Shown here: positions 20,581-32,300 of the stretch, piece by piece
How positions within the stretch are numbered: the stretch's first letter is position 1
How the letters are laid out: each line of letters starts with the position of its first letter
DNA from: Siniperca chuatsi
Taxonomy: Eukaryota; Chordata; Actinopteri; Centrarchiformes; Sinipercidae
NCBI RefSeq assembly: GCF_020085105.1
Contig: NC_058047.1
Coordinates: forward strand, 16,130,001 to 16,194,000
Direction of reading: 5' to 3'
DNA length: 64,000 nucleotides
The notes under the pieces: generated by a model
Databases searched by the model: none
Told to the model about the DNA's origin: nothing
Seen by the model: the letters and a program-made list of their open reading frames with translations, nothing else
Position numbers and translations under genes: made by a program

Positions 20581-23500
20581 CTTGGAGGAGCCCCCCTGGC
20601 CTCAGCTGAAACGTGACTGTGCTCTAGCCAGGTCCTCAGCAGTCCAGCTCAGCTCAGCCAGGCTCAGAGCCGCCACCACTGCTGCTGTGAAGCACTGGTT
20701 TCCTGTGCACATTCTCCACCTCCCCTGTGTTATTGTTGGCCCAGACAGAGGGGTACACAGCTAAGAACCAGGGGTCTTGCAGAGGCCTCCACGGCCCCTA
20801 CTCCTCAAGGCCTGCAAAGCCCAGAGAAAGGTGGCTGGATGTGGATGGTGGACCTTGTGGGCATAGGGTTGTTGTATTTTGAGCCACAGCATGGGTCTAT
20901 AGATGGCAATGTAAGTAGGTAGGTCGCTCAGTCAGTTGGTTGTTCCGTCCACTACTTTGGTTCAGAATGAAATAAACACACTGATTAAAAAATGGTGCAC
21001 ACGGTAAACATTATTCCATCTAAACATCAACATGTTAGGATTGTCACTGTGAACTTGTTAGCATGCTGACGTTAGCATTTAGATAAACCACCACTGTGGT
21101 GAGTTGGTCTTGTTTCACTTTGACTGCCATTTTCAGAGATCACACTAACTATAGCCTATTTATATTTGTTGTATTTTTATCCAAATTGTTTTTGCATGTT
21201 GTAGCCCCCTTGTGACCGCAGGTCACATGAAGAACAAACTGCATTCAGCCGGTAGAGAGCAGAGAAAGCTTTCATCACATAGGAGAGTATGGATAAAAAA
21301 GCCAGAATCGAACAAGGTAACAAAATAAAGCTGTGAATGTCATTAGGAGCACAAGAAAAGGAAGCAGGCGTTCCATGTACATAAATACATTATTTATACA
21401 GACTAGGCCATTTTCACACATCTTGAAGTTGAACAAATTCAAAGTGCCTTTCTGTAGCATTGATTAACAATTACAAACTCACCCGCTGTGCCGTGTTTGT
21501 GCATCTGTTGTTGTGATTGGCTGTAAAATAGGAAATGAACTCAGTGGCAGTCATACTTGTTTGGACACCAATGTTCCGCTCATTATACCAATTATATAGC
21601 AGTCATCCAACACACACATACCTAGTCACACACAGGCTTGTCTGGACACATGCACACACTGACACCAACCACTCTATAAAACCATATGGTCTCATTTCTG
21701 GACCAAAATTGAGTTCACTGTTGGCCTTACTGCTGTCTTTCTCTCTCTCCATTGTCTATGTGTATGTTAACGTCCAAATGTGTGTGTTTGCTTTCTACCA
21801 GCCTGATCGACTAAATGAGGTAACCTGCTATTACTCCAGACAGCCTACATTCCACCTCTGGTTTTAATAACATAATTATGTCTCATAGATTTGCTGATGG
21901 TTTATCATGGTTTCTGTGATTCAACTCTAGTAAGCAAAGGCCTCACACACAGCAAATTAATCGTAACCCTGAAAACAAACCTGCAAATCACTTTCCAAGG
22001 CCAGAAGAACAGTGTGTATTTGCATGAATACAGTTTACTGTACACTCTCTGGTTCTTGCAAAATTATAATATGTAATCAACCTCTTGCAACACCTGTCAC
22101 ACATATCTCAAGAATTCCACAGCCACAGACAGAAAAATCTCTTCATCTCTCCATCATAGCTGCCTCATCAGTCACACGTTCTCTCTGCATCATGAACAAA
22201 TCCTGCAAACTAAACGACATGACAAAAAAGAAAGACATACTGTATGTTGGTTTAGAGAAAGCACACGCAGAGAGCCAGGCATTCTTAGACATGATTAATT
22301 AAAGCAAATAGCACATTGTAACCCTGTGAGCACAGGCGGAGCTGTCTACAGGGTTGTCCATTCACCCCTGCCGAGCACTACACTGAAGTACTCACAGATC
22401 TAGGGTTACAGTGAATATCCTTCATTTTATTTGCTTTAGGCTGTGCCCTCTAGGCTCTACATAGAATAGCAAATTGGGCAGAGACACAACTGGCAGTCAA
22501 TGTCAGCGTAGAGGTGAATAGGACTTTAATCTCACTAACCTCGCCTCCTACTTCAGGACTGTATTACTTAAAGAGGTTAAATGTTATGTTACATAGGGCA
22601 ATAATTCCTTTATTACTACATCTACGCATCCATATACACCCTCTGGTGAGTGGATTAAACTACACAATTACACCTGTATAAGATGGTTACTATTCTCTGT
22701 GTGAGAATAAGAAGAATTGGGGTAATTTTATAAAAAGTAAAATATGACATGGATGATGTGGATACCAATGTCCATCACATGATATACACTATTAAATCCT
22801 ATTACTATCTGCCTCCAAACTTTACATCATGATTCACAGCTGTAAGGTTTTCTGTAATACAAAGAGAAAGGAGAGTTATCTACATAAACAATTGCTGGGT
22901 GGACTTTTCCTCCTGAGGCCTTTCTCTCTGTAAGTACTGTTGGAGTATGATTGGTATGAAAGGCAGCGTCATGTGAGCACGGCTCTAAATCTTATCAGCT
23001 TTCTTAACGTTGACTGATAAACGATATCAGAGACAGGACAGCTTTGCTGTAGTTTCCTGAATCCACCCGGTACAGTGAAAATGTGTTGCTTCTTCTCTGA
23101 ACTACAATGTAATAATAAACTTTAGCATTAATTGTCAAACTATATGTATGGTGTATCCTAAGGCCACAAGTAACAATAAATAACTGGTGATGACAAACAC
23201 CAGGTTGTTGAAACTTCCATGTTCTAGAAAGTACTCAGGTAATATCCCCTATGGTCATAAAGAGTTCTAGTGTAAGTGTATGATGTACCTACAGCTAAGA
23301 TAATAAACTCTCTAACAGAATATTTAAAGCAAAATTTAATTCCTCTAAATACTTCTCATCATGTCCTTCTCTGTTGTGTGTATGCTAGTTATATATACGT
23401 TGGTCTAAGAAATCCTTGATGAAAGCACTGCCTCCTTTTTATTCTTGCACTCCAATGTTCATTTCCCTCCGCTCACCTTAAGAAGTAGAACAAGAGGAAA

Positions 23501-23779
23501 GTGGGACATAATTCAGGCTCCTCCGGAAATTTCCAAAGCTCATTACTAACGTCAAATATGCATAAAATGAAATGAATTTTTAAAAAGAAAAATCTAAATA
23601 TTTATACAAGTATATTGATGCTTAGTTCCTGTAGTCTCAGCAAGTTAGGCACACATCAGTGATTCACTGAACACATGCAAAGCATGGTTTCCTCAAAAAG
23701 GCTGAAAAAGCCTTCACTTGTTTCCAGAGCAGATCAACGTATTTGAATATCTCTGATAAATACTAGTAAAATGTTCACT
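20579..23779. other. gene-free stretch with one bulged inverted repeat
   Basis: The first 250 bp are GC-richer than their surroundings but hold no recognisable exon. An inverted repeat at 22300-22438 is listed separately. Otherwise nothing supported. Confidence 0.5.
22300..22438. repeat. bulged inverted repeat, two pairs of arms
   Basis: The outer arms are TAAAGCAAATA at 22300-22310 and its exact reverse complement at 22428-22438. The inner arms are TGTAACCCT at 22317-22325 and its exact reverse complement at 22402-22410. The two pairs nest, so the 139 bp segment can fold as a stem with an asymmetric bulge and a 76 nt loop. It could be a small hairpin-type MITE or a structured transcript; I cannot tell which. 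Confidence 0.6.
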
Positions 23780-23839
23780 GTTATTTGTGGATATCGTTTG
23801 TGGCAATGAGAAAAGTTCTGAAACAAATGAAACTGCATT

Positions 23840-23977
23840 AAGCCGAACAGAAGATGAGGGTGAGACTGAATATGCCTCCCTCCGCCCTCAGCAGCAGGAG
23901 CAGATTGCGTCAAACACGCTCCTCCTCTCCCATTTGCCGCTGTACGCTTCTCATCCCCATCACAGGAGCTCGGACAG
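23840..23977 (+). other. candidate 5' untranslated exon and promoter of the ceramide synthase gene
   Basis: The first coding exon of the ceramide synthase starts one base after a splice acceptor (AG at 25151-25152, preceded by a C tract), so an upstream non-coding exon must exist. The best candidate ends at 23977 with donor GTAACC, within a CpG-richer patch that begins near 23840. The start of this exon is a guess. Confidence 0.4.
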
Positions 23978-24604
23978 GTAACCGCAATGTCGCATTTATA
24001 TTCTGTTATGGAACAACAGTGAGGCCTTTTTTTAACTGGATTTCTGGCATTTAGAATAGATACATGTGATTAAAAATGTTGGCTGTTTGTTGATGGGGCT
24101 GTTCAGCTCGAGGCTGTTCGGCTGGATGTGAGAGGTGGGCTTCCTTCCTGCGGCTGCCAGACTTCATGAGATTATCATTGACAATATGCTGCGTGGTTTT
24201 AGTAACCGGATTTATTTGTCTCTGTAGAGAAGGAGTGTGTCTGTGGTGTTGCTGGTAGCGCCTCGCTGTTCTGCGCAGGGTGTTTTGGTTTGTCTGGCCA
24301 GCAGGCTGCACGGAGGCTTTAACATAAGCTGTCATGCTGTACCGCTATAATCAATATGCCAATCAACGTGATGCTGTACGAGGCAGCTTTTAAACCCAGA
24401 TCGATCAGCTTTGATCATGTGATTTCATAATCGCAGGAAGAGGTGTGTGTGTGTGTGTAAGTACATTTTAGGATACATGCAGAGGCTCATCGAGGCCCAA
24501 TAAGGTTTTGTTGTGTTGTTGTGTACAACAATAATGTTTCTTGTTGTTGTTGTTGTTTATTGTTGTTTCCTGGCCAAACCAATAACTATGTGTGGTGCAG
24601 AGCT

Positions 24605-24970
24605 AAAACATTCATCGATTTATCGATTAGCCGATGGACAGAAAATTAAGCTGCAACTATTTTGATAATGGATTAACTGTTTCTGTCATTTTTCAAGTAC
24701 ATATGCCAAACCTCCTCTCTTTCAGCTTCTCAAATGTGATGATTTGCTGCTTTTCTTAGTCATATCTGATTGTAAACTAAATATCTTTGGGTTTTGGACT
24801 GTTGGTTGGATACAACGAGGAATTTGAAGATAAACAAGCCACCTTGGGCTCTGGGAAATTTAGTCAGATTTCCCCCTATTTTCTGATATTCTTTATTCAA
24901 AAGATCAAGAAAATAATTTGCAGATTAGTCAATAATGAAAATAATCGTTATTTGCACCCTGGAGTAGTTC
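24605..24970 (+). mobile_element. dispersed element family D, copy 1
   Basis: Blocks GGACAGAAAATTAA, CAGCTTCTCAAATGTGA, GGGTTTTGGACTGTTGGTTG, CACCTTGGGCTCTGGGAAAT and AATGAAAATAATCGTTA occur in the same order in copies at 31060-31380 and 45687-46038, and partly at 26310-26530 and 55556-55745 (inverted). This is a short non-autonomous element very common in spiny-rayed fishes. It lies in the first intron of the ceramide synthase gene. Confidence 0.8.
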
Positions 24971-25153
24971 ATTTAGATCAATGTGAAGTATGAACATGCA
25001 AGACGCCGCTTTGCTACCTCTGTGTGAGTCTTTTAATGGTTTCTGCTGCTGTTTGGCTTAAATATGAATAAGGCATCAATGTTTTAACAGGCCAGGTCTG
25101 TTTGGGAGCAAACACTCACATGAAACACGGTTCTTCCCCCCCCCCCCACCAGG

Positions 25154-28100
25154 ATGGAGGCCCTGTTAAATGAGTGGCTGTGGCAGGAGGAGTACTGGCT
25201 TCCTCCCGGCATCCGCTGGGACGACATCAAGATGAAGGAGGACGAGGGCCGCTTTCCTCTACCCAGGGATCTTATCTACACCTTGCCACTAGCCTTTGCC
25301 TTTATAGCCCTCAGATATGTCTTTGAGAGGTGAGACACACCTGCCAACATCACAGCTGGACCATGAAATTACAGATGCAAGATCTACTTTTTCATTGTTT
25401 TCATTAACTTTGACATCTGCTGTGCTTGACTCACTGGAGCAGTAAGTTTTCAAAATGTATGATGGTCCTGTAACTATGATCTTGAATGATGTATAACTGA
25501 TAATGAATGTGTTTCAGTGTAGAGGAAACAGTTAAGCATGATGGTGACTTCTTTGAGTCTGTCGCCATGTGAAAGCAAACGTTTAAACACATTGTGTGTG
25601 TGTGATTTTCTCCTTCACTGGCGCTGGTTACGCTGGCTGGCTGGCAGACTGGCTGGTTTGCTGCCTGCTAAGCTGCCTATGTGGCTCAGGATAATGGCTC
25701 TTTTACCCTTCATTAGTGCTCCCAGTAGATGGAGGGTGTAGATCAGACATGCAGTGGGAGGCAGGCATCATGAGTAGACAGTTTTTAGCTGCTGACTGTG
25801 TGGAAGCCCTCTGTCCTCCCAGATGGACCGGGTTCGGCCTTAAAAAATGTGATGTACTGTATACGTTGGAGGAAAAGGAGGATAATAACTGTGAAATGGA
25901 AAAGATGGTGGTGATTTCTTTACCTCTGATGTAAGTTTAAAGCAAATTGCTTTAGTTAGCTAAACTGAACTTTCTAATGTTGAATGGCTACTGATGCTGT
26001 GCCGATTCATAGAACTAATTGCTGGAGAAACTAACAGCCTCTGCAACCTTTAGTAGGTTGGATGCTCACCTGGAAAAAAGACAACTTTAATGTAAATCCC
26101 CTGTGGCTTATTATGAGAATCCTGCTGAAGCACAGAGATACTTCTTAGAAAAGGTCAAAACATGACAAGAGGGAATTGAATCTTATCTGCAGTATGATAT
26201 AATGACAATGGGCATACATGAAAGAATGTGTTTGGTTTTTGAATATTTGAGCAACAGGAGGTGGATTTTAGTCATCTTTTGAAGCACTTAAGGCTATATT
26301 TACATTAGAGTCCAATTAATCGATATTAGTCAATAGACAGAAAATTAATCTGCAAATGTTTTGATCATCAAATCCTTTTTAAGCAAAAAGGCCCACAATG
26401 TGATACTTCCAGGTTCTTAAATGTAAGAATTGTACTTTATAGTAAATCAAATATTATTGGGTTTTGGACTGTTGGTCGGACAAAACAAGATATTTGATAA
26501 AGTCACCTTGGGCAAAACAAAATGGTATGAATGTAATATTATAGCACTGGACAATAAATCAAATGTACTTAATCACCAACATTATGAATCTCTTACTGAC
26601 CATAATTTACACATATCACAAATCTCAAGAAAATGTCAGAATCCCATATGAATAAGAGTACAGAAACCCAGAATCTGGTGAAATTGTAATTAATTAGGAC
26701 AAACAAATAACATGTGGAAGGAAATATCATGCCCTGATGTGTTAAAAACACATGATATTTCACATGATATAACACAACATGTGTTATCATCACATTTATC
26801 AATTTACTGTGTTGTATATTTTAGGCAATATCACCGAGCCATATGTGGGAAAGGATTAATGCAACATTTCTTTTGTCTTAAAGAGTATTCTATTCTTTCT
26901 TCATGAGTTGCTTCAATTGTTTGAAACGGGGCCCCCGCGGCTCAGGAACACTGTATTATGTAAATTGTAACTGGGCAGAAAGGGGGGAGTGTGTGATTGT
27001 AAGTTACTTAACAACAAGGCTGCTGTAAAAGGCAACTTCACAGTTAACTTGACTGTGCACATAACTAGTTTTGCTGGTAGCAGGACAGGAATTGAGAATG
27101 ACAGAGAGAAGATGCAGAGACGTGTGACGGATGAACAGATAGGAGGCCTGTTTTTGCATATTTTACCTTATCAGCTACTGTACTACCTGTCCTGAAGTTG
27201 AAAAACTGTGTGAGCTTGCTCGGCATGAGCTGTGTAAGATTAGTCCCATTGTTTGGCTTGTTTGCAGCTTCATCAGGTATTTATTAGCAGTAATAAGTAG
27301 TAACGTTAGATGTATTAGTGGCAGAGGAGGGGTCAGTGAATAGTAGCATAATATACTGAATACCAGCATGCACCTGTGTGTGTCTTAGTGGTCCAACTGT
27401 GTGTTAGTTGTTGTAGTGGACAGTGAGGTATTAGGGTGTTGCTTACGTCTGAGGAGCTGTCAGCTGGAAGGTGAAACGGTGTGTCTTCATTTGATCATCC
27501 CAGGCCGCAGCTGTTTCCTGTATTGAGGTAGGTGTGTGTGTTTGAGACTGTGTGTTAGAGGTTCCTGTAACCAGAGACCATGTTTGTCTCTGTTTAAAGC
27601 TGTCCTGATCTTCTCATTCCCTTTTATCTCTCCCTCCCTGCCCACTTCAGGATGATTATCTCTGAGCTAGAGTTACACACATGTGATTATGCACACGCAC
27701 ACACACACAGAGACACACACATTTATCAAAACATCTCTCCGGTGCTTATACACTCACATTGTCCTTATTCTTCTCTGTCGCTCTGCCTGTCTCCATCTCT
27801 CTGTAACACACACACATGCATATCAAGTGTCTCTTGATGCTGTATCAGCTAATGACAGAGGCCATCTAGCCAAATGTCACAATACACCGATGGGAGCAGC
27901 TCTACAGGCTGTCAGGAGCAGCATAATGAGCTATCTTGTTGCCATTACTCTGTACTGTACCGTGGTAGGATTACATTGGACAACTGTTGATGTAATCTCA
28001 CATGAGATTATAATCCCTCTGGAATTATAATCCAGAGGGATTATAATTCTGTTGTACCATCAAGATTGAGGTTGATGTGAAAAAACATGTTTCCTTTCTC

Positions 28101-29293
28101 TCCTGTTCTCTGTCCTCTCAGGCTCATCGCCGTCCCATTAAGCAAACGTTTAGGGGTGAAGGACCGGATTCAGATTCGAGCCGCGTCTGTCCCAAAGCTG
28201 GAGAGCTTCTACAAACAGAACAGTCGGCAACCGTTGCAAGTTCGTATTCCTGTTCTCCCTTCCCATTTTTTGACAGAAAATCTTTCATGTCTCTAATCAA
28301 TAATTTCCAGTACTGCTAGCACAGCAGAGCGCAAATGTTTTGCAGTTTTATTTGGATGAGTTGTCGGCTGTCTCGGAACAAGGAAATGTTTAAAAAAAGG
28401 GAAGTCCCCAGAGAGATTCACCGAATTCACATGAGTCACTGAGGCTAGGTGGTAGATGTGTTACAAAGGTTCAATAATTAGTCATGATACAGGAACTTTT
28501 AATATTTTGTGTTAGATGTGTACGCTCTACAGTGTGAGAAAATGTTACTTCCTTTAAACAGCTCCACCTTCACTATGCTGTCTGCTCTCCTCAGTTACCA
28601 TTATCACCTTTTCTTGCCATCATTTCCTTTTGTGAAACTACTAATCGGAAATGTCTGTTAACCTCTACATCAGAAATGTCAAAAATTGTTCCTTTGTGCA
28701 GAGAAAGTTTTATTCTTTTCCCTTAATCAGTGAACAGGTGCACACAAGTTACAGAGACGTTTAGGGTCACATGGAAATTCTCTGCCCTCCTCTTGGTGTA
28801 GTGCTGTCTTGTGTGTCTGTGTATGTGCATACATGTGTGTATGTTCACGTGCATGTGTGCATACTTCCATTTTTGCCTGAGTGCACTGATCTGCCATGTA
28901 AATACCAGGTCACAGACACACGACGGAATAGAGAAAGTAGTATGACATTTATTTGTAAGATGCACTTGCACCACACAGTCAGGGGAAAATGTTGCACCCT
29001 CAGTATTGTTGGCTTTTATCCTTTAATACAACACAAATAGAGTGCTACACATAGCCAGTGCAGCTAAATTGAAAGATATGAGTGTTGCTGTTTTGCCCCA
29101 ACTCAGAATGTAATTAAGTTTCTCCGAGCACAAGGACCTTTGCAACAGTAACACAACCCTATGTAAAGTATCAGGATTCAGAAAGAGAGAGCAGGGAACA
29201 TCAGACAAACTACATACTCTTGTTACAGACTCATCAGCGCAGAACAAATGGTTGGATTAAGCACATTTATCATTGTAGGAGTCCTCCATTTTG

Positions 29294-29331
<38 letters not shown>

Positions 29332-32300
29332 TCAAATTTGCAGCTTGTATGATCTGTATTTTCCTGTAATTAAGTAGTAACACAACTGTCAGGGAAATCA
29401 GCAAGGAGCTCTGGCTGGTAATATATCAAATGTGAAATATTGCATGAATGAGAGAGCAGCAAGCAGCAGGCGGCATAAAACATCTTTACCATTGTATCAA
29501 GTGCAAAGTTAAGCCTAACCCTGTATGTGTGCACCCATAATGTATGTGTAAATATGTATTTGTATGTATTCAGAGTGAGGTGGTGAGCTTGGAGAAGCAG
29601 TGTGGACTCTCCCAGAGAAAGATCCAGACCTGGTTCAGACACAGAAGGAATCAGGACCGACCCAGCAACACCAAAAAGTTCTGCGAGGCCTTGTGAGTTT
29701 TTATTTTCTTAAACACAGTTTTGCATGTCTGTCCAATAAAGCTGTAGCAGGCTAAATGTTTGAGGCACCAATTTTGTCAGCCACAAATGCCAAAGTGGAG
29801 CTGCAGCAGAGCAGAGCTCCTCTCCGCTCAAAGTGAGATTTGTACTGTTTGGTTAACTGCAGGTTTGTTGCCTGTGTTGTTCACAGGGGGGCAAATCTTT
29901 CCTGTGCATAGGAAGTGATAAATTAATATTTCAGAGGGTGAAGTACAAACTCTTACCTGAACAGCAGTGAGTGAGTGTTTAAAGGAAACTGCTTCCCTTT
30001 AGTTTACTGATGTCATGTTACATGATGTAAAGTTTAAAATTCTTGCTGCTGCTCATTTCGCCATCAGTGTGCAAACTGCCTGGTGCAGGTTTCTTTTATT
30101 TATTTTACATGGTGGATGCTGTGTAGACATATTTTTACTGAGGTCTCTTCAGTTAATTATAAATAAATATATAAAGTCTAATATTCTGACATAAAATGCC
30201 TTATTTCAAAATAGAATGAGGTCTACCGTTACAGGAAAAAAATAATTGCCATGTTTGAAGTCTGAGCCATGTTTGTTTTTAAGACCAAGATTTTTTTCCA
30301 AAAGGGAATTACATCAGTGAAATTCAGCATGCTGGAATGAAACCTGGCTGTGCAACACGACTCTTTTACATTTGTTAAATTTTTTCCTGATAAAATTAAT
30401 TCACTTAATTAATTCACTAAATTAATTTTAGCCTCTAACAATTGATGGTATTTGTTTTTATCTATGCAGCTGGCGTTTTGTCTTCTACCTCGTAGCGTTC
30501 ACTGGAGGGCTCGGCTCTTTAATCAGTGTAAGTGTGTTAGTCACTTTTATTCCTTTTCGAAGATAAGCAGGCCTTCATCACAGATACAATGTTGTTACAA
30601 TGTTCAATTTATTATTAGGTGTGAGCTATAATACAAAGGAACAGTAATACATATGCATTTCATAATCCCATGTGGTGTCATATAATAGTCAGAGACTGAA
30701 TAACTAGGCTTGAATTAATATTCAGGCTAAAGCTTGTATCATGTGAAGAATCTGGTGACGGTTGTTTGATCTTCCAGACTCCATGGTTCTGGGATCACAG
30801 AGAGTGTTGGAGGGGTTATCCCAAACAGGTGAGTGGGAAATAGCATGATTTGAAATGAAAGTTTTGATGTTGTTGATAAAATACTGTCAGGCAGTATTTC
30901 AAGGAAGCAATCTAGCCTCGTAAATCAGGTAACATTATGTGCTTCTTATTCCAGAAATTCCTGTAAGAACTTTTAGTTATTTTATTTTCACTTAATATCT
31001 TGTTGTCTGTTAATTTAGATACAACAAAATAGGGTTAGATCATTATATAAAATAGTGTAATAGTTAGTAGATTAATTAACTACTTGTTCAACTGAAAATT
31101 TTGATAATTGATTAATTGATCGATCAAAAATGCCAACATTCGCTTGTTCCAGCTTCTCAAATGTGAGGTTTTGCTCCTTTTCATTTTATATGATTGTAAA
31201 CTGACTACCTTTGGCTTTGGACTGTTGGTCGGACAAAACAAGACGTTTGAAAACATCACAGTGGGCCATTTGAGCTTGTAACGGGCATTTTTCACTATTT
31301 CCTGAAAATTAGACTTGAAATTTTATTTTGAAGATTTATTGGTAGTGAGAATAATTATTACTTTATATACAGCCCTAATGCAACCTTGTCTCTGGCACAA
31401 CTTGGGCACACACTAACACCTTTAAAAGAAATATGAGTAGAAAAAACAATGGCTGGGAGGCACCCAACAAAGCTAAGTCTTTAGTCTGTGTTGATGGATT
31501 TAGTCAAAGAAGACTTTGGGTTTGTAACAGTTTGGTTAGTACACTCCACCCACCCACTAACTTTGATCTCCACTCCTTCACCTACTTTACAGTTGGCCTG
31601 AATGCTTTTGTATTTCCAGATTTTTCTTTTGAAAAGCTAATATATCTGCTGTGTTGATGACATTTAACGTTAGTTATGCCTGCAGGTCGGCATTCCTCCA
31701 GGAAAGACAGCCCTTCCCTTGTGAGGTCAGGGCTCGAACAGAAAACACTAGAAAAAATGCAAAGCGCTCTGTATCAGTTTTTACTGATTACAGCGCCTGC
31801 AGGCAATACTGCTGCTGACCTTTTTTTTCTTTTCCGAGGTCTTGTGGCCTCTGACAGAGAGAAAGGATTTGTTTTTAAGGGTTAAATGCCTCAGTCAACT
31901 TCCTACCATTGTGGTGCTGCAGACTCTGAATGTTTTGATTTGAGATAGTGCACCACCGCTTTCTTTGAGTAAAAACACTTCCTCTTTTTGAAAGCAGGTT
32001 GTCAGTTTTCTTCACATACAGAATGTTCTTTATGGGAATAGCTTTTATATGACCAGTAAGAGCTTTGGAAACACTGAACGCTTGCTCACCTTCACCACTA
32101 TACTTTTACGCACACACACAAACCATCCAGACAGGGTGAAGCTGTAAATGCTCAGTCGTGTGGACTCCTGGGTAGTTTTAGGACAAAGGGTGCTTTTGGG
32201 GGTCCCATTACCCCCCCCCAAAATCTTCAGATCTTTCTCAGCACACACATGCAGGAGGGGCCAAAGTCATTCGGTAATATCAGTTCATTCTACTCTTTTA

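Noticed and set aside
20413-20764. Frames with poly(Cys-Val) across the GT array
   Set aside because: Simple-sequence artefact of the GT microsatellite.
23787-24054. Short plus-strand frames near the cers promoter
   Set aside because: They overlap the candidate 5' untranslated exon and end by chance stops; the true start is the ATG at 25154.
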